Shown piece by piece: positions 24,576 through 32,929 of a stretch of 64,000 nt of DNA. The stretch is from Nocardia vinacea NBRC 16497 (lineage in GTDB: Bacteria > Actinomycetota > Actinomycetes > Mycobacteriales > Mycobacteriaceae). The position numbers and the translations under genes were made by a program. Under the pieces are notes generated by a model. It saw only the letters and a list, made by a program, of their open reading frames with translations. It did no database searches and was not told the origin of the DNA. Where the stretch lies: the NCBI RefSeq assembly GCF_000308835.1, contig NZ_BAGN01000172.1, positions 1-64,000 of the forward strand, given 5' to 3'. The first letter of the stretch is position 1, and each line of letters starts with the position of its first letter.

Positions 24576-24866
24576 ATGCCATTCACCGCACTCACCACCA
24601 TCTCGGTCCTCTGCATCACGGCCGCAGTCACCGCCCTGACCGCATCCGTAGTCACCGACTCCCGCGCCACCAAAGCCACCCAAGCCGCCAAGTCCTGCTT
24701 CATCGGCGACAACCTCCCCACCGACGCCTACTTCACCACCCGCTCCCACTCCACCCGCCTCTCCCAAATCTCCACCCGCCTAATGACTTCCGGCCTCCTT
24801 CTTCTTCTACTAGGAGTAGCCACTCTCGCCCTGGCGGCCTGGCAGCACAAACACGCCAGCAACTAG
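24576..24866 (+). CDS. Small two-helix membrane protein
   Basis: A 96-residue protein with hydrophobic segments at residues about 6-27 and 72-90 around a polar middle of about 45 residues containing one Cys. No family is recognised. The preceding AAGCCGGGGGATCTC offers a modest ribosome site. Confidence 0.55.
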   Translation: MPFTALTTISVLCITAAVTALTASVVTDSRATKATQAAKSCFIGDNLPTDAYFTTRSHSTRLSQISTRLMTSGLLLLLLGVATLALAAWQHKHASN

Positions 24867-25032
24867 CGCGAGCTCTCGGCATCACGCCCTGCCGCCGCGC
24901 ACCCCGCGAGAGTGGTCCGACATCAGGAGCCGTTTGGTCCAGACCACGTTCGAGAAGTTTGGTTCCAGCCGAGCCGCTCGAAACGACGTCGACGCCAGCG
25001 GATTGTCACGGCGATGATGTCGCCCGTACGGG

Positions 25033-27072
25033 TCACATATCAGCAGCAATCACAGCTTCCGGCTGGGACGGATCCGGCTGCTTCGGCGCCGCCGGTACCC
25101 AACCCCGCAGCGGCTGAATCACCGCCCCGTAGAACGTGTCGGTCGCCGAGGTGACGCTGGCGATGAAGCTCGCCGCCGTGCCGGATCGCCGGTTGCCCAT
25201 CGGGAAGGTCTGCTCGAGTGAGAAGGACACGATAGTGCCGACCCGACCGCCCGTAAGCACCTTGGCATCCGCGCGCACCTTTTCGAGGTACTCACACGCT
25301 TCATTGCCTCGCGCCGAGAACACCGCTTCGACCTGAACATCGCCTGGTGCGTCCACGAGTTGCTTGAGCAACCACGACACCCGACGACCAGATGTCCCTT
25401 CGTTCGGCGCGTCGAGGGTCGTACGGCAGCGAACTTTGTTGGTTCGAATGTCCGCGACCACGACCAGATCCCCTGCGGTGTCAGGAATCCGCAGCACAGC
25501 CTCGAAGGTTCCGTCGGCAGCCAGCCGCTCTGTAACGGCTGCGCTTCGGGCGACCCGATCGGTGAGGTGTCGCCGGGACAGGACGTGCTTGACTGTCACA
25601 CCGAGTTCAGAGGTCAGCCGCAGCGCCAGATGACGCGACAGGGACACCCACGTATCGGCGACCGTCAACGCCTTCTGGTCACTCGCACGCAATGTTCCCG
25701 CCGTGACCGCGTCGCGAACAGCAACCCAGTGGCGCCCCATGTCGACGAACTCGACGGCACCCGACCGAGGATGATCAAGGTACCGCAGGAACTCGCTCAA
25801 GATCCACACCTGCAAGTCGTCCTCGATACCGCCGTGCGAGAGCGACATTCGCGCCTCGTGCGCCACTTCCGCCCACGACAAATGACGCAGGGCGACCTTC
25901 GTCAGTTTGCGGCGGTCGACCTCGACGGGAAGTTCACCCGCGCTGGCCGGTACATCGTTCGACAGGCTGACCACCGCGTCGTACTTCTTCCGACGCGCCA
26001 CGTCGAGGTAGCTCTCGAGTTGATCGCGTCTGAGCTTGCCGTTACCGGTCTTGACCTCGAGCAGACCAGTCCATATCCGACTTCCCCGAACCACTTTCAG
26101 CACCGCGTCCGGGATGACTTTCGATTCGCCCCGCTCGTATTGCACTTCGACGTATCCCTCGAAAGCGCCTACCGGGGCACCTATCCTCGCGCACAGCGCC
26201 CGAGCGAATGGACGCACGACCTGCATCGTGGCGATCAGCGCCGAGGTAGCGCGCTTCTCCTGCTCCTCGCCCGCACCGACTCCGAACACTGAGAACAATC
26301 GAGCCGGCTGCCAGTTGTCGCCCTCAGCGAGCTTGAACTCTATCGGCTTGGCCTTCTTCGCCACCCGTTTGGCGGTCCGCACACCGCGAGTCCGCACAGT
26401 GGTATTCGTCTCGTTGTGTGGTGCGCGCTCATGGATCGGCGCAGCGACATCGACGGAACCGATATCCTGCGCGACAACCGGCTCCGGCTCGCTCGCCGGT
26501 ACCGCACCCAGCGGCGTAACGGACGGATCGGAATCCTCATCTTCGTCGATATCGACTCCGAAATCCGTTGCCAGGCCTGCTAATCCAGAATCCCAGCCTT
26601 GCCCTACCGCCCGCACCTTCCACTCGCTGCCCCGGCGGTACACCTCGCCGAACACGAACGCCGACTCCGAAGTTGCATCAGCGGTGACGTACTCAGCCAG
26701 GATTTTGCCCGCTGCATCAACGACCCGGAGCGCGAGTTTGCCGAGGTCCCCGAATGTTCCACTACCGACGCTACCGGCAAGCGCCACTGTGTGAACATTG
26801 TCCGGAACGGCAGATAAATCGATCGCGATCCTGGCCTGTGCGCCCTCCTCGGTCGCGCTCGTACCCAGGAATCGCACCGAACCGTCCGACGATTCCGGCT
26901 GGTTGTAGAAGACGAAATCACTGTCGGAGCCGACCTTTCCGCCGACGCCTAGCAGTAGCGCGGACGCATCGACTTCAATCTCCGACTCCACCCACCCGAT
27001 CACGACATCGACCCGGATGACATCCTCCGGCAACGGCATATTCTGGCCCTTGATCAGGATCGGAGACGTCAC
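25033..27072 (-). CDS. TerD domain fused to a PD-(D/E)XK nuclease-like domain
   Basis: A 679-residue protein. Residues 1-175 form a TerD domain: it opens with ILIKGQNMPLPEDV, and SDSDFVFYNQPES and GEVYRRGSEWKVRAVGQG are classic TerD segments with the Ca2+-binding acidic loop. A linker of about 60 residues leads to a restriction-nuclease-like core, with IPDAV (Asp 322) and GLLEVKTG (Glu 339, Lys 341). The remaining 320 residues are unassigned and helical. Ter proteins are linked to tellurite, phage and membrane stress responses. Start: GTG 27072, since TerD proteins begin near this ILIKGQN and GAAGGGTG lies upstream. ATG 27108 is alternative. Confidence 0.8.
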   Translation of the reverse strand: MTSPILIKGQNMPLPEDVIRVDVVIGWVESEIEVDASALLLGVGGKVGSDSDFVFYNQPESSDGSVRFLGTSATEEGAQARIAIDLSAVPDNVHTVALAGSVGSGTFGDLGKLALRVVDAAGKILAEYVTADATSESAFVFGEVYRRGSEWKVRAVGQGWDSGLAGLATDFGVDIDEDEDSDPSVTPLGAVPASEPEPVVAQDIGSVDVAAPIHERAPHNETNTTVRTRGVRTAKRVAKKAKPIEFKLAEGDNWQPARLFSVFGVGAGEEQEKRATSALIATMQVVRPFARALCARIGAPVGAFEGYVEVQYERGESKVIPDAVLKVVRGSRIWTGLLEVKTGNGKLRRDQLESYLDVARRKKYDAVVSLSNDVPASAGELPVEVDRRKLTKVALRHLSWAEVAHEARMSLSHGGIEDDLQVWILSEFLRYLDHPRSGAVEFVDMGRHWVAVRDAVTAGTLRASDQKALTVADTWVSLSRHLALRLTSELGVTVKHVLSRRHLTDRVARSAAVTERLAADGTFEAVLRIPDTAGDLVVVADIRTNKVRCRTTLDAPNEGTSGRRVSWLLKQLVDAPGDVQVEAVFSARGNEACEYLEKVRADAKVLTGGRVGTIVSFSLEQTFPMGNRRSGTAASFIASVTSATDTFYGAVIQPLRGWVPAAPKQPDPSQPEAVIAADM

Positions 27073-27279
27073 AGCGTTCACCCTTCGACATTCGGTACGC
27101 ACAGTCACAGATAGGAGCCGGGGTCAGCCGTTAACGATGCTGTCCCCCATTGCAATCGGCGCCGCAGATCCGCGGCGATGCTGTGCTTTTCGGCCGGCCC
27201 GAACCCCCTGTTACATGCCGCCAGCGGACGCGGTGGCGACATGTCGATCAGCAGCGTGTGGGTGTGCGCCGCCCGCAAA

Positions 27280-27458
27280 ATGAAACGGTTCCGGCGCGCG
27301 TACACAGACGTGTTGGCAGCGTTCCTGTCAGCCGTTTCGTGGGATCTCAAAACCCATGCACCGCAATGGATGCCGTCGAAGCGTTCTACATTACCGAGGC
27401 GTGTGAGTTGTCATCCACCGAACGCCGCCCGGTCTCAATGGCCGAAGTCCGGCGCTGA
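27280..27458 (+). pseudogene. 3' remnant of a second iolG (frameshifted)
   Basis: One frame reads KRFRRAYTDVLAAFLSA from 27280; a second frame, one base shifted, reads AVEAFYITEACELSSTE to the stop at 27458. The intact iolG ends with ERFRRAYTDELAAFLS and ALEAFYIAEACELSRHE in one frame. Comparing the two sequences, the copy lacks one base between the blocks (51 against 52 bases). Similarity starts at the Met and ends exactly at the stop codon. About 80 percent of the gene is missing, so it is non-functional. Confidence 0.75.
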
Positions 27459-27605
27459 TCCCTCCGTTGCGTCGGGCCGCGCCCGACGCTCGTTGCCGCT
27501 GGACCGTCGACCTTGTCGTCTCGTAATCGCGCCTCGCCACGCACTACCCCCCTTCCGCCCAGCATCACCGCACTGCAGGCCGCGCAAAGCTCCTGACAAT
27601 CCGAG

Positions 27606-27872
27606 TTACGCCACCAGTAGACCCCGAGCGCGCTCGTTGAAGTCCGCGACCAAGGGGTGCGGCCCGAATAACCTCATGCGCTGTTGAACGTCGCGGACCG
27701 CTTCCACCGAGCGAGACGACTTCACCTTGCTGGAGAGATCAACCGCCCGCACACCTGCCGCGTCGGCGGCATCAAGGTCGCGCTTCTGAATGTGCGTGAC
27801 CGCCAACGCGGCATGAGACAACGCACCTCGCCGCGCACGATTATGCTTGCGGGCGTAGGCGATCGATTGCAC
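27606..27872 (-). pseudogene. C-terminal remnant of a TPR-type regulator
   Basis: An 88-residue frame. SHAALAVTHIQKRDLDAADA and the end VADFNERARGLLVA resemble the C-terminal tetratricopeptide part of 400-residue XRE-type actinobacterial regulators; the HTH part is absent. The first codon, GTG 27872, overlaps the Nudix stop (TAGTG), so it may still be translated by coupling. It may be a functional small protein, but a truncated gene is more likely. Confidence 0.45.
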
Positions 27873-28339
27873 TATCTGACGATAGGAGCTCTTCCAGATC
27901 GCCAGTCATCAATCCGTTTGCGAATGCTCGACACCATAGGGAGCGCGTCGATTTCACCTGTATCGAACCAGGCCACTTCCGTAGATTCATCGGACACGCG
28001 GATAGTTCCGTTGAGTGGCCTGCCCAGGAGACATATCGAAAACTCTTGTCGCACTTCACCATTATCGTAGGCAAATACATGGTCGGGATTCGTGTAGGTA
28101 CCGACGATCCCAGTGATTTCGATATCGATTCCGGTTTCTTCCTTGGTCTCCCGGACACCGCACTCGGCGAGCGATTCGCCGAGTTCCATCTTTCCCCCCG
28201 GCAATGCCCACATCTCGTTGTCCACCCGGCGCTGCAGCAGGATCTGCCCGGTCTCGTTGACTACGACCACAGAAGCAGCGGGAACCAGGCTGTTCGCTTT
28301 GGGCGCATTCGGATCGTTCTCGTAATCACGTCGTACCAT
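27872..28339 (-). CDS. Nudix hydrolase
   Basis: A 155-residue pyrophosphohydrolase. The Nudix box is complete at residues 49-71, with G-K-M-E-L-G-E and REtkEEtGI in register. The substrate is unknown. ATG 28339 lies inside the last codons of the upstream regulator gene (14-base overlap), so they are translated together. Pairing of a Nudix hydrolase with an HTH/phospholipase-D-like regulator recurs in streptomycetes as I remember it. It may detoxify or signal through nucleotides. Confidence 0.9.
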   Translation of the reverse strand: MVRRDYENDPNAPKANSLVPAASVVVVNETGQILLQRRVDNEMWALPGGKMELGESLAECGVRETKEETGIDIEITGIVGTYTNPDHVFAYDNGEVRQEFSICLLGRPLNGTIRVSDESTEVAWFDTGEIDALPMVSSIRKRIDDWRSGRAPIVR

Positions 28340-29087
28340 GCTCGATCGCCTCCCAAATACTGCGGCCTCGGGACCATAACTCTTCGACGTGATCGGAGAA
28401 TCGGTCGAACATGCCGTCGTCTTGCTCACGTCTGAGATGGAACATCGGCGAGTCATGGCCGACTCGTCTCGCGAGAATCGGTGTCACGATCATGTCGTTG
28501 TCGAACCGAAAGACCGACAGGTTGACATGCCCGTTCGTGAATCGGCCCGCGATGCCATCCACTTCCCGCAGCTTGTGCAGTTCGCCGGTAGTCACCGCGA
28601 TACGCGTCGACAATGTAAGTGGGACATTCTCTTCGCGCTCGCGGGCTCGGGTTACGTCATCATCCGGGTCGCCGATCAGGAAGCGAATACGGCACCCGTT
28701 CGCGGCTTTGCGGCGAAGGATATCGGCCAGATTGGCTTGTTCCAGCCACAAGAAGTAATTCGTGTAGCCCGCAAACGTCAGCTCACGGCTGGCTTTGGTG
28801 ATCAACGATCGCCACAGCGAGGCCGGTGCGGCGGATCGGTAGGGAAAGACTTGAACGACTTCACGATCCGGCCCGGTCTTCAGGGTTAGGCGCACAGCCG
28901 AAGGCCACAAGACTGCCTCCTCAGCTTCGAGAACTTCGCATACCACCCAACGGTGACGGGCGTGCGGTACGCGCGTGGGGTTAGCCAACCACCGATTAAC
29001 CGTTTTGGCGTCGACTTCACATCTTTCGGCGAGCTGTCGTTCGGTGATCTTGGCCCTCGCCATGGCCTGTCGCAAAGCATGATTCAC
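28326..29087 (-). CDS. XRE regulator with phospholipase-D-like C-terminal half (DUF5919 type)
   Basis: A 253-residue protein. Residues 1-55 are an XRE helix-turn-helix (ITERQLAERCEVDAKTVNRW). Residues 85-250 resemble one half of a phospholipase-D-like fold: FAGYTNYFLWLE, LRRKAANGCRIRFLIGDPDD and FDNDMIVTPIL are in the expected order, but the catalytic HKD is not present, so this half may only bind a ligand. The start is GTG 29087. It is divergent from the small ORF at 29296 and overlaps the Nudix gene. A ligand-sensing regulator of the Nudix gene is inferred. Confidence 0.8.
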   Translation of the reverse strand: MNHALRQAMARAKITERQLAERCEVDAKTVNRWLANPTRVPHARHRWVVCEVLEAEEAVLWPSAVRLTLKTGPDREVVQVFPYRSAAPASLWRSLITKASRELTFAGYTNYFLWLEQANLADILRRKAANGCRIRFLIGDPDDDVTRAREREENVPLTLSTRIAVTTGELHKLREVDGIAGRFTNGHVNLSVFRFDNDMIVTPILARRVGHDSPMFHLRREQDDGMFDRFSDHVEELWSRGRSIWEAIEHGTT

Positions 29088-29295
29088 GGTACGCCGACCT
29101 CCACCCTCGGGACAGCGGGAACTTTATCGTGAAGCGTCCCAAACGTCCTCGAAACGCAGTAGGAACGGCCCCGCAACTGATCGACGCTGAAGTCGTGCCC
29201 GAGAGTGGCGCCGACCGCAGTCCCAGGCAGTGAGCCAAGGCTGTTGTCGTCCGTCTTTGAACAACACGACAACAGAATCCATCAGGGGAGGTTCG

Positions 29296-29478
29296 ATGAG
29301 TAGAGAACTGCCGCAACGTATTCGGGGTCGGTACCGCATACCGTCGCGGGTAATCGCTCCACCTCCAGTCGAATTCGTGTCGCGCATTGCCGCCGCCGTT
29401 GAACAGTGGGCAACCCAGCCAGCTCAGGGCCCAAGTACCGGCGGTTCTGGCACCGGACACCGTGAACGTGGGGCCTGA
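29296..29478 (+). CDS. Small hypothetical protein (60 residues)
   Basis: A 60-residue basic protein (MSRELPQRIRGRYRIPS...) with no recognised domain. ATG 29296 has a strong ribosome site (AGGGGAGGTTCG). Its stop is two bases from the next start, so it heads a compact run of four small genes on the plus strand, divergent from the XRE gene. Confidence 0.55.
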   Translation: MSRELPQRIRGRYRIPSRVIAPPPVEFVSRIAAAVEQWATQPAQGPSTGGSGTGHRERGA

Positions 29479-29480
29479 TC

Positions 29481-29795
29481 ATGCAGGCAACCGCGCTGCG
29501 GACCACGCGAACCCGAGACGGAAACAAGGTTGCGGTGTGGCAGCTGATCGGGTGCACTACCCGCATCCTGCGTGTGCAGCTGATTCCCGAATCGTTCACT
29601 GCACATCGCCTGCCGTCCAAGATACCGCTCCCAGCCGCGCAACCAGGAACGATCATGTTCGACGGCTACCCCGATCTGACCGACGCGCGGCAATTGCTTC
29701 CCAAGCACAGCGATCTGTGGGACGCCCTACAGCACGACTACTGGGCGGCACTGCTGAATCCCGGCGATATCAACCGTAGAACGCCGGGAACGTAG
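29481..29795 (+). CDS. Small hypothetical protein (104 residues)
   Basis: A 104-residue protein without recognised domain. It has an N-terminal beta-rich half (VAVWQLIGCTTRILRVQL) and an aromatic C-terminus with LWDALQHDYWAALLN. The start codon ATG 29481 sits two bases after the preceding stop (TGATCATG), implying translational coupling. Confidence 0.6.
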   Translation: MQATALRTTRTRDGNKVAVWQLIGCTTRILRVQLIPESFTAHRLPSKIPLPAAQPGTIMFDGYPDLTDARQLLPKHSDLWDALQHDYWAALLNPGDINRRTPGT

Positions 29796-29800
29796 GTCCG

Positions 29801-30004
29801 ATGTCTGAGTTCCCGTGTCCACCGAACGCAATCGCGCCCTCCGTAGAGGCGCTGCTTGCCGTGTTCCACGAGGACACCTTCGAGAAGCTGCAGCATGCCC
29901 CCTCGGACAGCCGGCCGGTGCTCCATCGGGCGGACGGTTCGTGGTGTGAGGTCGGCGAGGATGGCTGGCCGATTTCCAGCGGCGACACGGACAAAGACAA
30001 ATAA
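29801..30004 (+). CDS. Small hypothetical protein (67 residues)
   Basis: A 67-residue acidic protein (MSEFPCPPNAIAPSVEALLA...). Residues 44-57 (ADGSWCEVGEDGWP) contain a Cys/Trp-rich turn. Five bases separate it from the previous stop. No family recognised. Confidence 0.5.
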   Translation: MSEFPCPPNAIAPSVEALLAVFHEDTFEKLQHAPSDSRPVLHRADGSWCEVGEDGWPISSGDTDKDK

Positions 30005-30088
30005 TCGCCATCCTGCCCCAGAACTGTTGCGGGCAGACTTCGTACACCTCGACATCGACGCCCTATACCGATCTGAAGGATAGATCCT

Positions 30089-30421
30089 GTGATTGCTGCC
30101 GCTTTGATGAACTGGTTGACCCGGCGCCGCATGATGCCCCATGTCGAAGTGGTCATTGTCCGAAATCCCGACGGGCCAACTGAAGCGCAGGTTTTCGTCC
30201 GGGGAGTCGAGCACGAAGCAACCATATTCAATATCGATGCAGGTGCTGGATGGGATTGGAGCGAATGGAAGAGCATCCGAGACTCAAACCTCTCGGCTGC
30301 GTCTCCGATAACTCGAGCGATCTTGCTGACCGCCTATGCAAACCCTCCCGGTGGCCATTACGTCGAGCGCGACAACGATGTCGGCTGGCTTGACGACCTC
30401 CCTCCAAACTCCGTGCAATAG
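30089..30421 (+). CDS. Small hypothetical protein (110 residues)
   Basis: A 110-residue protein with an N-terminal hydrophobic turn (AAALMNWL), basic residues TRRR, and an alternating beta-like middle (VEVVIVRNPDGPTEAQVFV). It starts at GTG 30089, preceded by GAAGGATAGATCCT. No domain is recognised. Gene spacing of 84 bases suggests it belongs to the same small-gene run. Confidence 0.5.
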   Translation: MIAAALMNWLTRRRMMPHVEVVIVRNPDGPTEAQVFVRGVEHEATIFNIDAGAGWDWSEWKSIRDSNLSAASPITRAILLTAYANPPGGHYVERDNDVGWLDDLPPNSVQ

Positions 30422-30560
30422 ACACGTTCCGGTAGATGAACGCCAACCCGTCCTGCAGTGAAACCAGACAAGGATGAAAGGAAGTTACTCGGATCTAAAT
30501 GGATCCAGCAGCAATCCGGCTCCGGATTGTGGCACGCAGGGCGAGCGGGATTCTTCGCAA

Positions 30561-31739
30561 CTACTTATGGAGGATCGTGCGCGCCAACGTGTCGATGGTC
30601 TTCAACAGAGCATTCGGAGGAAGGGAGAGATCGAGCGCATGGCAGTGGATGGTGATGTTGCAAGTCTTGATGGCGTGGGTAATTGCGGGCTCGTTGCCTT
30701 TGGCGTAGATCAAATGGCCCTCTTTCAAACCGAGAACGGAGCAGTATGCCAGCATCTGGTAAAGGTCGGCCTCGGGGAATCCCTTCGGCTTCTCGGCCTT
30801 GTACTTCGCGTCCACGACCGCCAGCGGGTCTCCATGAGCGTCGCACCAGACAAGGTCCGGGATGAACTTGATCCTCGACGCCGCGTCCATGTAATGGTCT
30901 TTCTGGGTCTTCGGATGCCCTCCGAACTGGCGCATCGCCATGCTCATCGCGCCAGTGACGAAGTCCTCGTATATCTTCCACATATCGAATACGAAGCCCG
31001 AGACAGCAAGAGGTCCATGCTGCTGGCCGAAGGAACTGTTGTCGAGGATCACTTCGGACAGCCGGAGAACATCGTGGTAGCGCAGGTTGAGTCGGTTCAA
31101 TCCGTACGCCGGCCTTCGTTCACGAGGTGAAACGATCGTTACCTCGTCCAGGATCGTCCGTATGCGACTGAGTTGCTGGCGCGCGCCGATTCCGATATCC
31201 GGCATGCTGAGCAGGCGTAACGCGGCAAGCAGGACTAGTCGATTCTCCTGGATATCTGCCGTGAAGTCGTCGTACTCAACGGCGATCGGGACCGGCAATC
31301 CATAATTCCTAGTGATTTGCTCTTGGAATCGAACCCGCCCACGTATCACCGACAGCGAGTCTGCAGTAGAGCGGTAGCCGCGCAACAACCCACGCCCGAA
31401 TGCGTCGGATGCCAAGCGGACAAACGATTCCGCGACCGCCGGAAAGAGTCCGTCAGCCTTCGCGAGTCGAACGAACTCGTCTCGCCAGATCGCAGGGTTC
31501 GAACTGTATCCGATGAAGAACAGAATTCGATTCAGCTCGGCGATCTTCGGACGGACGTTGATCTGCACCGCGCCCAGTCGGACCGAACCAACCTTTTGTC
31601 CAGGTTTAATTCTGTACTTGCCTTGCGAGATAGGAGTTATCCCAGCGATTTTGACGCGACGGAGGGCTTCACACTGGTCTTCCGAAAGATCAATCGTTCC
31701 CGGCCGACCATGCTCGACAAGGTCGACTGTGAGTGTCAC
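30561..31739 (-). CDS. McrC-type subunit of a type IV restriction system
   Basis: A 392-residue protein of the McrBC nuclease subunit family. The N-terminal part (IAGITPISQGKYRIKPGQKV) is the DNA-binding OB-like region and the C-terminal core has the PD-(D/E)XK triad: IPDLVW (Asp 295) and VVDAKYK (Asp 310, Lys 312). The start overlaps the McrB stop by four bases. McrBC systems cut methylated foreign DNA. Translation and function are therefore tied to mcrB. Confidence 0.9.
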   Translation of the reverse strand: MTLTVDLVEHGRPGTIDLSEDQCEALRRVKIAGITPISQGKYRIKPGQKVGSVRLGAVQINVRPKIAELNRILFFIGYSSNPAIWRDEFVRLAKADGLFPAVAESFVRLASDAFGRGLLRGYRSTADSLSVIRGRVRFQEQITRNYGLPVPIAVEYDDFTADIQENRLVLLAALRLLSMPDIGIGARQQLSRIRTILDEVTIVSPRERRPAYGLNRLNLRYHDVLRLSEVILDNSSFGQQHGPLAVSGFVFDMWKIYEDFVTGAMSMAMRQFGGHPKTQKDHYMDAASRIKFIPDLVWCDAHGDPLAVVDAKYKAEKPKGFPEADLYQMLAYCSVLGLKEGHLIYAKGNEPAITHAIKTCNITIHCHALDLSLPPNALLKTIDTLARTILHK

Positions 31740-32929
31740 GGTTGGGTGTCCGGTTCAGCATCAGTGGAAGCCACACGCTCTGCGATCTTGGCCAAGGCAT
31801 ATGCGTCGTGCACGTCGACACCGGTGTCGTTGAAGTGATACTCCTCCATGAGCGGTAGTACCGTGGTGCGCCACGCAACGTCCATCCCGATCTTGGAAGT
31901 GGCGCCTGGGCGCATGAAGTACGAAGGGCCGATCTTGAAGTCTTCGTCGGCAATGGATTCGTTCAGCTCGTCCACGATGTCGGCGATGACTTGGTTCTCC
32001 CCATGGTCCTTTAGCCAGTTCCGCAGTACACTCCTCGTCGGTTCCTTCGACGGATGCAGATGCACAAAGGCGAAACGACGCCGCATCGCCGAATCAACCA
32101 GTGCGACAGAGCGATCGGCTCGGTTCATCGTTCCGATAATCAGCACGTTCTTCGGCAGGCTGAACATTTCTACTTTGTCGGAGTAGAGCAGGTTTATACT
32201 CTCATCCCGATATTCCAGCAGATAGTAGAGCTCGCCGAATATCTTCGATAGATTGCCTCGGTTAACCTCGTCGATGATGAGGACGTACAGATTCCCTGAG
32301 TCTTTCCGTGCAGTAAAGGCCAATTGACGTAGCGGACCTCGGTGGATGTCGTAAGCGATCTGACCGTTCTCCGTCTCAACCGGACGGAACCCTTCGAAGA
32401 AGTCTTCGTACGAATACGAAGGGTGGAACTGCACCATCTTGACATGCTCTGCACCGGCCAGGTGCTTCGCGATAGCCTTTGCGAGATAAGTCTTTCCGGT
32501 GCCCGGCGGACCATAGAAGATCAGTTGCGGTCGGTCCCGGAGCAGGTCGATGCACTCCTGCAGCCACTCTTTCGGCATGTACAACTGCGCGGCGAGGTCA
32601 TCGGTGGCATCGGGGAACTCAGGCTCGATGTGGGCCTCGGCCTCGGTCGCAGGCTGATCCTCCGCGATGGCCGCATGCCTAGGCCGCCAAGCGAACCCGA
32701 ATGCCGCACTCAATATGGAGATCAGCTCTGCCGCATTCTGGCGGTTGAGCTGAATCGACTGACTGCTCTTGGGTGGAGACTCGCGCTGTTCGGATCCGAA
32801 CGTCGACAGGTGGACCAGGGTCGCACCGTCGCCATCCTCGATCACCTTGTACTGACAGCTGACGGCGTCCTCGAGCTTGTGCGCCCGAACGTTCTGGGTA
32901 CTGGGAATAATTTCGCGAATACGGGCCAT
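31736..32929 (-). CDS. McrB-type AAA+ GTPase/ATPase of a type IV restriction system
   Basis: A 397-residue motor protein. Walker A is GPPGTGKT at 140-147, Walker B LIIDE at 217-221, and TMNRADRS at 267-274 matches the NTADRS motif of McrB that reads guanine. The first 80 residues are unlike the E. coli McrB DNA-binding domain: EDGDGATLVHLSTFGSEQR and SIQLNRQNAAELISIL look like a different small domain. The presence of the pair suggests a defence island. The stop overlaps the mcrC start (ATGA). Confidence 0.9.
   Translation of the reverse strand: MARIREIIPSTQNVRAHKLEDAVSCQYKVIEDGDGATLVHLSTFGSEQRESPPKSSQSIQLNRQNAAELISILSAAFGFAWRPRHAAIAEDQPATEAEAHIEPEFPDATDDLAAQLYMPKEWLQECIDLLRDRPQLIFYGPPGTGKTYLAKAIAKHLAGAEHVKMVQFHPSYSYEDFFEGFRPVETENGQIAYDIHRGPLRQLAFTARKDSGNLYVLIIDEVNRGNLSKIFGELYYLLEYRDESINLLYSDKVEMFSLPKNVLIIGTMNRADRSVALVDSAMRRRFAFVHLHPSKEPTRSVLRNWLKDHGENQVIADIVDELNESIADEDFKIGPSYFMRPGATSKIGMDVAWRTTVLPLMEEYHFNDTGVDVHDAYALAKIAERVASTDAEPDTQP

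Noticed and set aside
27178..27687. A 169-residue plus-strand ORF
   Set aside because: Only its part at 27280 onwards resembles iolG, and it loses the frame; the rest is not protein-like.
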